In this document: piece after piece, positions 33,326 through 41,266 of the stretch | Numbering within the stretch: the stretch's first letter is position 1 | How the letters are laid out: the number at the start of each line of letters is the position of its first letter | Assembly (NCBI GenBank): GCA_045345765.1 | Contig: CP148265.1 | Location: forward strand, 2,170,001-2,234,000 | Length of the DNA stretch: 64,000 bases | Direction: 5' to 3' | From: JAOARY01 sp045345765 | GTDB taxonomy: Bacteria > Bacillota > Clostridia > Peptostreptococcales > Peptostreptococcaceae | Notes under the pieces: model-generated | Seen by the model: only the letters and a program-made list of their open reading frames with translations | Databases searched by the model: none | Told to the model about the DNA's origin: nothing | Position numbers and translations under genes: made by a program

Positions 33326-34096
33326 ATGTTATTAGTATTTGATGTAGGTAACACCAATACTGTAATTGGTGTTTACAAAGGCAAAGAATTAATACATTAT
33401 TGGAGAATGGCTACAGATGAAAAAAGAACTTCTGATGAATATGGAATGCTTGTAGATAATTTATTTAAATATGAGAATTTAAAATTGAAAGAAGTTAAAG
33501 ATGTTATAATATCATCTGTTGTTCCAAATGTTATGTATTCTTTAGAAAATTTTATAGGAAAGTACTGTGAAAAAGAACCTTTAGTAGTTGGACCAGGTAT
33601 AAAAACTGGGATGAATATAAAATATGATAATCCAAAACAAGTCGGAGCAGATAGGATAGTAAATGCTGTTGCAGGTCTTGAAAAATATGATGCACCACTT
33701 ATATTGGTTGATTTTGGTACTGCAACAACATTTTGTGCTATTTCTAAAAATGGAGAATATTTAGGGGGTTCAATAGCTCCAGGAATAAAAATTTCTAGTG
33801 AAGCATTATTTCAAAGAGCATCTAAGCTTCCAAGAGTTGAACTTATAACTCCTGGTAAAGTTATTGGAAAAACCACAGTTAATGCTATGCAAGCAGGTAT
33901 AATTTATGGTTATGCAGGTTTGGTTGATAATATAGTAAAGAAAATGAAATTGGAACTTGAGGATTCTAATACAAAGGTTGTCGCAACAGGTGGATTATCA
34001 ACTTTAATAGCAAATGAATCTGATACTATAGATCATGTAGATAAATTCTTAACTTTAGATGGACTTAGAATAATATATGAAAGAAATCAAAATTAA
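33326..34096 (+). CDS. coaX: Type III pantothenate kinase
   Basis: Phosphorylates pantothenate, first step of coenzyme A synthesis, in the cytosol. The 256-residue ASKHA-fold protein has the phosphate-binding LVFDVGNTNTVIGVY at the N-terminus, VGADRIVNAVAG and LVDFGTATTFCAISKNGEYLGGSIAPG in the middle and VVATGGLSTLIA in the C-terminal half, all diagnostic of CoaX. It starts 23 bases after panT and ends at a strong terminator, so panT-coaX form an operon. Need for CoA is high given the neighbouring CoA-dependent pathway. Confidence 0.95.
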   Translation: MLLVFDVGNTNTVIGVYKGKELIHYWRMATDEKRTSDEYGMLVDNLFKYENLKLKEVKDVIISSVVPNVMYSLENFIGKYCEKEPLVVGPGIKTGMNIKYDNPKQVGADRIVNAVAGLEKYDAPLILVDFGTATTFCAISKNGEYLGGSIAPGIKISSEALFQRASKLPRVELITPGKVIGKTTVNAMQAGIIYGYAGLVDNIVKKMKLELEDSNTKVVATGGLSTLIANESDTIDHVDKFLTLDGLRIIYERNQN

Positions 34097-34120
34097 AGTC
34101 AGGATATCCTGACTTTTTTT
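34095..34120 (+). terminator. Intrinsic terminator after coaX
   Basis: AAGTCAGG-ATAT-CCTGACTT is a perfect 8-bp stem with a 4-base loop, followed by T7 and overlapping the coaX stop codon. Confidence 0.85.
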
Positions 34121-34146
34121 AACTTGAAGAATTTTTGGAGGAAAAG

Positions 34147-35127
34147 ATGCAAGAAATTAATTTTAAAATAGGTGATTATAAACCAAGTGGTAAAGTTTAT
34201 TTAGCACCAATGGCTGGATATACAGATTTGGCATATAGAATTTTAGTGTCAAAGATGGGTTGTTCTTTATTATTTTCAGAAATGATAAATTCAAAAGCAC
34301 TATCATTTGGAGATGAAAAAACAAATTCTATGATAAAAATAGATGAAAAGGAAAATGATTGTGCAATTCAGATATTTGGACATGAAGAGGAATATATAAA
34401 AAGAGCATGTGAATTATTAAATGATAGTGTATGTAAACTCATAGATATAAATATGGGTTGTCCAGCACCAAAAGTTGTAAAAAATGATGATGGTTCAGCC
34501 CTAATGAAAAATCCAAAACAAGTGCAGAAAGTAATAAAAGCTGCATGTGAAGGGTCAAATAAACCTGTAACAGTGAAAATAAGAAAAGGTTGGGATGAAA
34601 AGAGTATAAATGCAGTGGAGATTGCTAAAATAGCAGAGGCGAGTGGTGCGAAGGCTATAACAGTACATGGAAGAACAAGGGAACAATATTATTCAGGTAA
34701 GGCTGATTGGGATATAATAAAGGAAGTAAAGAAAAATGTTAAGATACCTGTTATAGGAAATGGTGATGTATTTAATTATTTAGATGCAAAAGCAATGTTT
34801 GAACATACTGGTTGTGATGCTATAATGATTGGTAGAGGGGCTCAGGGAAACCCTTTTTTATTTTCACAAATAGAATATTATTTAAAACACAATAAAGATC
34901 CGCAAAAGATTAGTGAAGTTAAAAAAATTGAAACAGCAATAGAACATCTTAATTTAGCTGTAAAATATAAAGGGGAAAGAGCTGGTGTTGTAGAAATGAG
35001 AAAACACTTAGCTTGTTATTTAAAAGGACTTAAAAATAGTTCTTTAGTAAAAAATGAAATTTTTAGAATAAATTCATTGCAGTTGGTTATAGATAAATTA
35101 AATAATTATAAAAGGCAGTTTGAGTAA
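34147..35127 (+). CDS. dusB: tRNA-dihydrouridine synthase
   Basis: FMN-dependent enzyme that reduces uridines in the D-loop of tRNA. The 326-residue TIM barrel has LAPMAGYTDLAYRIL at the N-terminus, the catalytic-cysteine motif DINMGCPAPKVVKNDDGSAL with Cys near residue 104, VTVKIRKGWDE, ITVHGRTREQYYSGKADW and the FMN-phosphate site IPVIGNGDVFNYLDA / AIMIGRGAQGNPFLF. The ATG at 34147 follows TTGGAGGAAAAG. In Firmicutes dusB is often linked with coaX or greA-lysS, as here. Confidence 0.93.
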   Translation: MQEINFKIGDYKPSGKVYLAPMAGYTDLAYRILVSKMGCSLLFSEMINSKALSFGDEKTNSMIKIDEKENDCAIQIFGHEEEYIKRACELLNDSVCKLIDINMGCPAPKVVKNDDGSALMKNPKQVQKVIKAACEGSNKPVTVKIRKGWDEKSINAVEIAKIAEASGAKAITVHGRTREQYYSGKADWDIIKEVKKNVKIPVIGNGDVFNYLDAKAMFEHTGCDAIMIGRGAQGNPFLFSQIEYYLKHNKDPQKISEVKKIETAIEHLNLAVKYKGERAGVVEMRKHLACYLKGLKNSSLVKNEIFRINSLQLVIDKLNNYKRQFE

Positions 35128-35143
35128 AAGGCAAAATGAATTC

Positions 35144-35172
35144 TTGACATAAAAACTTTGCTATTTTATAAT
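35144..35172 (+). promoter_or_regulatory. Promoter for greA-lysS
   Basis: TTGACA (35144-35149), a 17-base spacer and TATAAT (35167-35172): a full consensus match. It leaves an untranslated leader of about 160 bases before greA. Confidence 0.75.
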
Positions 35173-35341
35173 TTGAGTTATATGAAAATGGGTTTTTGTG
35201 ATTTTTTATAGGAATTTATAAGCAAAAGATTAAATCATATACTATTATATTTTAGATTTTTAATTTATAAGGATATAATTTTAAAATAGCGTATTACTGC
35301 TTTTGATATATAATAAGTCATGTTAAAAAGGAGATGTTTTT

Positions 35342-35821
35342 ATGGAAGCAAATAAGGAAGTAATCCTTACACAAGAGGGATATAATAAGATGGAAGAGGA
35401 ACTTGAGTTTCTAAAAACGGTAAGAAGAAAAGAAGTTGCTGGAAGAATTAAAGAAGCTATATCTTTTGGAGATTTATCTGAAAACTCAGAGTATGATGAA
35501 GCTAAAAACGAACAAGCACAATTAGAAGAAAGAATAGCAAAGATTGAGGGTATTCTTAGAAAAGCTAGAATTATAGAAGAAAGTGAAATAGACTCAAGTA
35601 TAATAACGGTAGGTTCAAAAGTTACAGTTTATGATTTTGAATTTGAAGAAGAATTTGAATATACTATAGTTGGTTCTGCTGAAGCAGATCCTTATGAGCA
35701 AAAGATATCAAATGAGTCACCAATAGGTAGAGCTCTTATAGGTCATAAGGAAGGTGAAACAATAGAAGTTCAAGTACCAGATGGAGTAGTAAAATTAGAA
35801 ATTAAAGCTGTCACAAGATAA
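35342..35821 (+). CDS. greA: Transcription elongation factor GreA
   Basis: Stimulates RNA cleavage by backtracked RNA polymerase. The 159-residue protein has the N-terminal coiled coil (~5-75) with the functional acidic tip in SFGDLSENSEYDEAKNEQAQ (Asp/Glu residues ~45-50) and the C-terminal FKBP-like domain with VGSAEADPYEQKISNESPIGRAL and VPDGVVKLEIKAV. The ATG at 35342 follows AAGGAGATG. lysS starts 17 bases later, a conserved pair in Firmicutes. Confidence 0.97.
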   Translation: MEANKEVILTQEGYNKMEEELEFLKTVRRKEVAGRIKEAISFGDLSENSEYDEAKNEQAQLEERIAKIEGILRKARIIEESEIDSSIITVGSKVTVYDFEFEEEFEYTIVGSAEADPYEQKISNESPIGRALIGHKEGETIEVQVPDGVVKLEIKAVTR

Positions 35822-35837
35822 TACGGAGGTGTAAAAA

Positions 35838-37331
35838 TTGGAACAAAGTTTAAATGAAATGCTTCAAATCAGAAGAGAAAAATTAAGTTCTTTACAGGAA
35901 AAAGGGAAAGATCCTTTTAAAATAGAAAAATATGATAGAACTCATCATAGTAAAGATGTATTAAAGAATTTTGACAATTTAGAAGGTAAGGAAGTAAATA
36001 TAGCTGGACGTATGATGAGCAAAAGAGGTCATGGAAAAGCTTCCTTTATAGAATTACAAGATCAAGAAGGTAGAGTACAAGCATATGTTAGACAAGATAG
36101 AATTGGTGAAGAAGATTATGCAGATTTTAAAACTTATGATATTGGAGATATATTAGGAATTAAAGGGGAAGTATTTAAAACTCAAAGAGGAGAAATTTCT
36201 GTTAAGGCAACAAATGTAACGCTTCTTTCTAAATCACTACAAATATTACCAGAAAAATTCCATGGACTTAAAGATCCTGATTTAAGATTTAGACAAAGAT
36301 ATGTTGATTTAATAATGAATCCAGAAGTAAAAGAAGCTTTCTTAATAAGAAATAAGGCTACAAAAGCATTAAGAGAATACTTAGAAGAGAAAGGATTTTT
36401 AGAAGTTGATACACCAATATTAAATACAATTGCAGGTGGGGCATCGGCAAGACCGTTTATAACACATCACAATACACTAGATATAGACATGTATTTAAGA
36501 ATAGCAAATGAATTATACTTAAAGAGACTCATAGTTGGTGGATTTGAAAAAGTATATGAAATGGGTAGAATGTTTAGAAATGAAGGTATGTCTATTAAGC
36601 ATAATCCAGAATATACTGCAATGGAGTTATACCAAGCATATGCTGACTATGAAGAAATAATGGAACTTACAGAAAATATAGTTGCACATATGGCTATAAA
36701 GGCAACTGGTTCTTCTAAGATAAATTATCAAGGAAAAGAAATTGATTTTACACCTCCTTGGAGAAGATTATCTATGCAAGATGCAGTTAAAGAATATGCG
36801 GGTGTAGATTTTGATACTATAGAAACTGATGAAGAAGCTATAAAAATAGCTAAGGAAAAGCATGTAGAGATAAGAGAAGGTATGACTAGAGGTCATATAA
36901 TTAATGAATTCTTTGAAACTTTCTGTGAAGAACATTTAATGCAACCTACTTTTATAACACATCATCCAGTTGAGGTATCACCTTTAGCAAAAAGAAATCC
37001 AGAAGATCCAAGAATAACAAATAGATTTGAAGCATTTGTTAACACTTGGGAAATTGCTAATGCATTCTCTGAATTAAATGATCCAATTGACCAAAAGGGA
37101 AGATTTATGGATCAGTTAAAGCAAAGAGAAATGGGTGACGATGAAGCACATTTATTAGATGAAGATTTCTTAAATGCTTTAGAAGTTGGATTACCACCAA
37201 CAGGAGGTTTAGGAATAGGAATAGATAGAGTTATGATGTTACTTACAAATTCAACATCAATTAGAGATGTAATCTTATTCCCAACGATGAAACCTATTGA
37301 AAAAAATGAAGAAGTTTTAGAAGAAGAATAA
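35838..37331 (+). CDS. lysS: Lysyl-tRNA synthetase (class II)
   Basis: Charges tRNA(Lys). The 497-residue protein has an N-terminal OB-fold anticodon domain (~55-150, VNIAGRMMSKRGHGKASFIEL) and the class II catalytic core: motif 1 near RFRQRYVDLIMNPEV, motif 2 FEKVYEMGRMFRNEGMSIKHNPEYT-type and motif 3 GLPPTGGLGIGIDRVMMLLT. The TTG at 35838 follows CGGAGGTG. It shares a promoter with greA and ends before an inverted-repeat element and a terminator. Confidence 0.97.
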   Translation: MEQSLNEMLQIRREKLSSLQEKGKDPFKIEKYDRTHHSKDVLKNFDNLEGKEVNIAGRMMSKRGHGKASFIELQDQEGRVQAYVRQDRIGEEDYADFKTYDIGDILGIKGEVFKTQRGEISVKATNVTLLSKSLQILPEKFHGLKDPDLRFRQRYVDLIMNPEVKEAFLIRNKATKALREYLEEKGFLEVDTPILNTIAGGASARPFITHHNTLDIDMYLRIANELYLKRLIVGGFEKVYEMGRMFRNEGMSIKHNPEYTAMELYQAYADYEEIMELTENIVAHMAIKATGSSKINYQGKEIDFTPPWRRLSMQDAVKEYAGVDFDTIETDEEAIKIAKEKHVEIREGMTRGHIINEFFETFCEEHLMQPTFITHHPVEVSPLAKRNPEDPRITNRFEAFVNTWEIANAFSELNDPIDQKGRFMDQLKQREMGDDEAHLLDEDFLNALEVGLPPTGGLGIGIDRVMMLLTNSTSIRDVILFPTMKPIEKNEEVLEEE

Positions 37332-37339
37332 ATTTTATT

Positions 37340-37439
37340 GGGGCTGTTGCGCTAAAAGAAAATTCAATAATATAATGTGTTTTAATTTATAACATATTAT
37401 ATTATTGAATTTCTTAATGTGATAGCCCCTTGATAATTA
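37340..37439 (-). repeat. ~100-bp inverted-repeat element, copy A
   Basis: Begins GGGGCTGTTGCGCTAA and ends in the near reverse complement TTAATGTGATAGCCCC; the inner arms share TTCAATAATATAAT and its complement. Read on the minus strand it aligns along its whole length with the element at 50337-50435 (shared GGGGCT.TC.CATTAAGAAATT start, TGTTATAAATT..AAAACAC centre, GCAACAGCC end). No reading frame. It resembles a miniature inverted-repeat element or a transcribed hairpin. Confidence 0.7.
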
Positions 37440-37440
37440 T

Positions 37441-37492
37441 AAAAATAGTAAATAAGAAGTCATTTAATGATGCTTTTTTACTATTTTTTTTT
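37441..37492 (+). terminator. Intrinsic terminator after lysS
   Basis: AAAAATAGTAAA (37441-37452) pairs with TTTACTATTTTT (37477-37488), with inner AAG/CTT and TCAT/ATGA pairs, running into T10. Confidence 0.8.
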
Positions 37493-37694
37493 ATAATTAA
37501 AATTAAATGAATTTTATGACGATAAATTTGGTATAAATTAATTATAAAATTAATTAAATTTTATGGAATTTTTAAATTCGTAGGTTAAAAATAGTACTTT
37601 AATGGTATATAATATAATAGTAAATAATTTTAATGTTGATGTTAATAAGAAAAATTTATGGGAACAAATTATGTGATTTAAAGAGGTGAAATAG

Positions 37695-37901
37695 ATGATT
37701 CCTAGATGGATATGCTTTATATGTATTTTAATGTTTTCATTAAGAATGATGTTTTTTTTATATGCAGGTATATCCATTGATATAAGTGATAAAAAAAAGA
37801 AATCTATTAATAAAAATAAACAAACAAAGAAGAAAAGAAAAACAGTTAAAAAAGTAAATTTAGATGAAGATATAAAAACAAGAAGAAAGATTGCTAAATA
37901 G
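37695..37901 (+). CDS. Small membrane protein with Lys-rich tail, unknown
   Basis: A 68-residue protein I do not recognise. Residues ~4-28 are hydrophobic and would form one membrane helix (WICFICILMFSLRMMFFLYA). The remaining 40 residues are very basic, with long Lys runs and few other features. The ATG at 37695 has a good AAGAGGTG ribosome site with normal spacing, and a strong terminator starts inside its last codons, which together support a real gene. No relation to its neighbours is evident. Confidence 0.55.
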   Translation: MIPRWICFICILMFSLRMMFFLYAGISIDISDKKKKSINKNKQTKKKRKTVKKVNLDEDIKTRRKIAK

Positions 37902-37922
37902 CTCTTTCTTCTTGTTTTATTT
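37875..37922 (+). terminator. Strong terminator between convergent genes
   Basis: AAAACAAGAAGAAAGA (37875-37890) pairs perfectly over 16 bp with TCTTTCTTCTTGTTTT (37903-37918); an inner GCTA/TAGC adds four pairs. T-rich on the plus side and, read from the other strand, followed by TTTTTATAT, so it can serve the convergent aminotransferase too. Confidence 0.85.
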
Positions 37923-37986
37923 TTTGTAAGAATAATTAAAATGAATTATCTAATCAAATTATACTTAAACTAAAAATTATAAAAAA

Positions 37987-39177
37987 TTATTTAATTTCAA
38001 GAACTTTTTTAGAATATTTATGAATTTTTTCTAGACCATTTTGCAAATCATCCAAAGAAGAGGCTAGTGAAATTCTTATATAGTCATCATTTCCAAATGC
38101 TATTCCAGGAACAACTCCAACTCTAATTTTATCCAAAATATCATTGCAAAAAGCTTTAGAAAAACTATTATCATATTTTATATAGTTTTTTAAATTAGAA
38201 ATATTTATAAATATATAAAAAGCTCCATCTGGCTTAATATATTCAAATAAATTATATTTATCTAATATATCGATAGCAAGATTTCTTCTGTTTTTGTATT
38301 CAATAACCATTTTTTTATTATCTTCTTTACAATATTTTAAAGCTCCTAATGCGATATATTGACTTACTAGGCTTGGATGAGAAACTAAGTGACCTTGAAT
38401 TTTAGAAATATAAGAAGCTATGCTTTTATTACTAACAGTATATCCAATTCTAAGACCTGTCATTGCAAATGATTTAGAAAAACCATTTATAGTTACTACT
38501 ATATCTTGAGCCTTTTCATCCAAAGATGCTAGGCTGGTAAATTTATTTGAAAAATCAATAGATTCATAAATTTCATCAGCTATTATATAGATATTATTAT
38601 CATAACAAAAATCTAAAATTTCTTTTAATTCATCTTTACTATAAATAGCACCAGTTGGATTTGATGGATTACAAAGTATCAAAGCTTTTGTATTTTTATT
38701 TATGTTATTTTTTAAAATTTCTTTAGTTATTTTAAAAGAATTTTCCGTAGAAGTGTCTAAAAATTTAGGAACACCACCTAAAAGTTTTATAGTTTCAGGA
38801 TAAGAAACCCAATAAGGCTTTGGGATTAAAACTTCATCATTTGGATTTATCAAAGCTATAAATGTATTAGTTATAGCATGCTTAGCTCCAGAACTTACTA
38901 CAATATTATCTTCATCTACTTGTATATTATTTTCTACCTGTAATTTCTTTTTTATTTCTATTCTAAGCTCTTTTAAACCACTAACTAAATCATAACTGGT
39001 TTTATTCTCATTAAGGCTTTTAATACCGTAATCTGTTGCTTTTTTAGGTACATTGAAATTAGGTTCTCCTATGCTTAGGTTTATTATATCTATATTATTT
39101 TCTTTTAATTTTTTTATTTTAGAACTAATATCAATTGTGATAGAGGGAGTTATATTTAAAGCTCTATTTGAAATCAT
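37987..39177 (-). CDS. Pyridoxal-phosphate aminotransferase, class I/II (aspartate-type)
   Basis: A 396-residue aminotransferase of fold type I, subgroup I-gamma. Motifs: LSIGEPNFNVPKKATD at the substrate arm, VVSSGAKHAITNTFIALINP, PYWVSYPETIKLLGG, LCNPSNPTGAIYSKDEL, IADEIYESIDF with the PLP-ring aspartate and the Schiff-base lysine in NGFSKSFAMTGLRIGY. The C-terminal RISLAS carries the substrate-carboxylate arginine. The ATG at 39177 has AAAGGTGGTG upstream on the minus strand. Aspartate is the likely amino donor; aromatic or other substrates are possible. Confidence 0.9.
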   Translation of the reverse strand: MISNRALNITPSITIDISSKIKKLKENNIDIINLSIGEPNFNVPKKATDYGIKSLNENKTSYDLVSGLKELRIEIKKKLQVENNIQVDEDNIVVSSGAKHAITNTFIALINPNDEVLIPKPYWVSYPETIKLLGGVPKFLDTSTENSFKITKEILKNNINKNTKALILCNPSNPTGAIYSKDELKEILDFCYDNNIYIIADEIYESIDFSNKFTSLASLDEKAQDIVVTINGFSKSFAMTGLRIGYTVSNKSIASYISKIQGHLVSHPSLVSQYIALGALKYCKEDNKKMVIEYKNRRNLAIDILDKYNLFEYIKPDGAFYIFINISNLKNYIKYDNSFSKAFCNDILDKIRVGVVPGIAFGNDDYIRISLASSLDDLQNGLEKIHKYSKKVLEIK

Positions 39178-39395
39178 AAAAACACCACCTTTAAAAATAA
39201 TTAATTTTTTAAATTTTATAATAAAAGAATTTTTTAATCAAGAAAAATTTTTATTTTGATGATAAAATTAATTGTAGGCAATAAAAAATATATTAGTTTA
39301 ATATAATAAATTTATAAAGTACATATTTAATCAAATTTTGCTTAAAAATTATTTTTATAAAAATAAGCAAATGAATAAAAATAAGAGGTGTTAAA

Positions 39396-40937
39396 ATGGC
39401 AAAAGGAATTATGTTTCAAGGTACGAGTTCAGATGTAGGAAAAAGTATATTAACAGCAGCATTTTGTAGAATATTAAAACAAGATGGTTTTAAAGTTGTT
39501 CCGTTTAAGTCACAGAATATGGCGCTTAATTCATTTATAACAAAAGAAGGACTTGAAATGGGGAGAGCGCAAGTATTTCAGGCAGAAGCTGCTGGTTTAG
39601 AACCTGATGTTAGAATGAATCCTATACTTTTAAAACCAACAACTCATAAAAAAAGTCAGGTAATAATAGAGGGTAAAGTTTATGATGATATGAATGCTTC
39701 TAATTATTTTGAATTTAAACCAAAGCTTAAAAATATGATTAGTGATATTTATTATAATCTTACAAAAGATTTTGATATTGCGCTGATTGAAGGTGCAGGA
39801 AGTCCAGCAGAAATTAATCTTAAAAAAGATGATATTGTCAATATGGGAATGGCAAAGATGAGTGATTCAGATGTTATATTAATAGGTGATATAGATAGAG
39901 GTGGAGTTTTTGCATCTATTTATGGAACTATAAAGCTTTTAGAAGAAGATGAACAAAAGAGGATAAAGGGTGTTATAATAAACAAGTTTAGAGGAGATAT
40001 AAAAATATTAGAACCTGGAATAAAAATGCTTGAAGATTTAATAGATATACCAGTTCTTGGGGTTATTCCTTTTATGGATGTAAATATTGAAGATGAGGAT
40101 GGACTTTCAAGTAGATTTAAAAATTTAAAAAATAAAAATGCACCTATAAAAATTGAAGTTGTTTATTTACCACATATATCAAATTTTACAGATTTTAATG
40201 TATTTGAAACTCAAGAAGATGTGGATATAAAATATGTAAGAAGAGGAGAAGATATAACAAATCCTGATTTACTTATAATTCCAGGGAGTAAAAATACGAT
40301 AGAAGATTTAATTTACTTAAGAGAATCGGGTCTTGAAAAACAGATATTGGACTATCATGCTAAGGGTGGTAAAATATTTGGTATTTGTGGAGGATATCAA
40401 ATGTTAGGAAGTAAAATATTTGATCCACTTGGAATAGAATGTGGGATTAAGGAAATAAATGGACTTAATTTATTAGATGTCGAAACTAATTTTGAAGGAA
40501 AGAAAGTAACAACGCAAGTTAAGGCTAAGATAAATAATGGAATTGGGATGTTAGAAGGTTTAAAAGATGTAGATGTTTATGGTTATGAAATTCATATGGG
40601 AAGAACTAAATATATAAAAGATTTAAAATCTTTAGATACAATATATGAAAAATTAAATAAGGAAAGTGAAATTATAGATGGAGCAATAAGTTCTTGTAAT
40701 AGAGTATTTGGAACATATATTCATGGAATATTTGATAATATTAATTTTACAAGAGGAATGCTAAATAATATCAGAAAAGAAAAAGGTTTAGAATCCATTA
40801 AAAGTGGTATAAAAACATTTAGGGAGTTTAAAGAAAGGGAATATGATAAGATGGCTTCAATTGTCAGAAAAAATGTCGATATAAAGAAATTGTACCAAAT
40901 AATAGGTCTTAAAAATCCTAATAAAAAAAATAATTAA
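39396..40937 (+). CDS. cobQ: Cobyric acid synthase (CobQ/CbiP)
   Basis: Amidates four side chains of adenosylcobyrinic acid diamide using glutamine and ATP. The 513-residue protein has a P-loop domain with GIMFQGTSSDVGKSILTAAFC and VPFKSQNMALNSFITKEGLE-type segments, LIEGAGSPAEINL, and a C-terminal class I glutaminase-like domain with LIIPGSKNTIEDL, the nucleophile region GICGGYQMLG (Cys) and YEIHMGRT (His). It is the only corrin-synthesis gene in view. Its presence fits the demand for adenosylcobalamin by the mutase at 19338. No B12 riboswitch precedes it. Confidence 0.95.
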   Translation: MAKGIMFQGTSSDVGKSILTAAFCRILKQDGFKVVPFKSQNMALNSFITKEGLEMGRAQVFQAEAAGLEPDVRMNPILLKPTTHKKSQVIIEGKVYDDMNASNYFEFKPKLKNMISDIYYNLTKDFDIALIEGAGSPAEINLKKDDIVNMGMAKMSDSDVILIGDIDRGGVFASIYGTIKLLEEDEQKRIKGVIINKFRGDIKILEPGIKMLEDLIDIPVLGVIPFMDVNIEDEDGLSSRFKNLKNKNAPIKIEVVYLPHISNFTDFNVFETQEDVDIKYVRRGEDITNPDLLIIPGSKNTIEDLIYLRESGLEKQILDYHAKGGKIFGICGGYQMLGSKIFDPLGIECGIKEINGLNLLDVETNFEGKKVTTQVKAKINNGIGMLEGLKDVDVYGYEIHMGRTKYIKDLKSLDTIYEKLNKESEIIDGAISSCNRVFGTYIHGIFDNINFTRGMLNNIRKEKGLESIKSGIKTFREFKEREYDKMASIVRKNVDIKKLYQIIGLKNPNKKNN

Positions 40938-41005
40938 AATTGCTAAGCTTTTGAAATAACTTATTTTCAAAAAAAAAGAATAGCGTTTTCAATGTATATA
41001 AAAAT

Positions 41006-41034
41006 TTGACGTATAAAGCTAAATCTGATAATCT
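41006..41034 (+). promoter_or_regulatory. Upstream promoter P1 of nrdD
   Basis: TTGACG (41006-41011), a 17-base spacer and TAATCT (41029-41034) with the TG of an extended -10 at 41026-41027. The start point at ~41041 lies directly at the hairpin 41043-41077. Confidence 0.5.
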
Positions 41035-41042
41035 AAATATGG

Positions 41043-41077
41043 CCCTTTAACTGGGAAAGTTGAAGGGAATTTTTTTG
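41043..41077 (+). terminator. Terminator/attenuator hairpin in the nrdD leader
   Basis: CCCTT-t-AACT pairs with AGTT-g-AAGGG around a GGGAA loop, followed by AATTTTTTT. It could end the cobQ transcript, or attenuate transcription from P1 almost at once. Confidence 0.65.
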
Positions 41078-41088
41078 ATTAATATAAT
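41060..41088 (+). promoter_or_regulatory. Downstream promoter P2 of nrdD
   Basis: TTGAAG (41060-41065), a 17-base spacer and a consensus TATAAT (41083-41088). The -35 overlaps the hairpin at 41043-41077. Confidence 0.5.
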
Positions 41089-41128
41089 CTATATGTGGTA
41101 TAGAATAAATATTCGCTACTATATATTC
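41089..41128 (+). promoter_or_regulatory. Two NrdR-box-like sites before nrdD
   Basis: CTATATGTGG (41089-41098) and CTATATATTC (41119-41128) match 8 and 9 of 10 bases of the NrdR box core CwATATwTwG-like pattern as I remember it, and start 30 bases apart, about three helix turns as usual for NrdR pairs. They overlap the start region of P2, the position expected for repression. Confidence 0.4.
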
Positions 41129-41266
41129 GACTGAAATTATTAAAAATGATTTTTTAAAATCATTTTTATTATTTTTTATAGCATTATTTTTATTATTAAA
41201 TAAATTAAAAGATCTATTAAAAACATAAATAAAATAAAGATATCATTTGAAAGGAGATTGTAATAA

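Larger units (their letters stand above)
37332..37694 (+). other. Intergenic region with repeat element and terminator
   Basis: These 363 bases hold an inverted-repeat element (37340-37439), the lysS terminator (37441-37492) and about 200 bases of AT-rich sequence with TATAAT-like strings (around 37605-37615) that may drive the small gene at 37695. No further gene is seen. Confidence 0.6.
40938..41266 (+). other. nrdD leader region
   Basis: These 329 bases contain no gene. In order they hold a hairpin-forming stretch after cobQ, a promoter (41006-41034), a terminator-like hairpin at the predicted transcript start (41043-41077), a second promoter (41060-41088), two NrdR-box-like sites (41089-41128) and an AT-rich leader ending in the AAAGGAG ribosome site of nrdD. 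Confidence 0.5.

Noticed and set aside
40945..40980. Terminator for cobQ formed by TTTTGAAA/TTTCAAAA
   Set aside because: The hairpin is followed by A, not T, on the plus strand; the hairpin at 41043-41077 is the better candidate.
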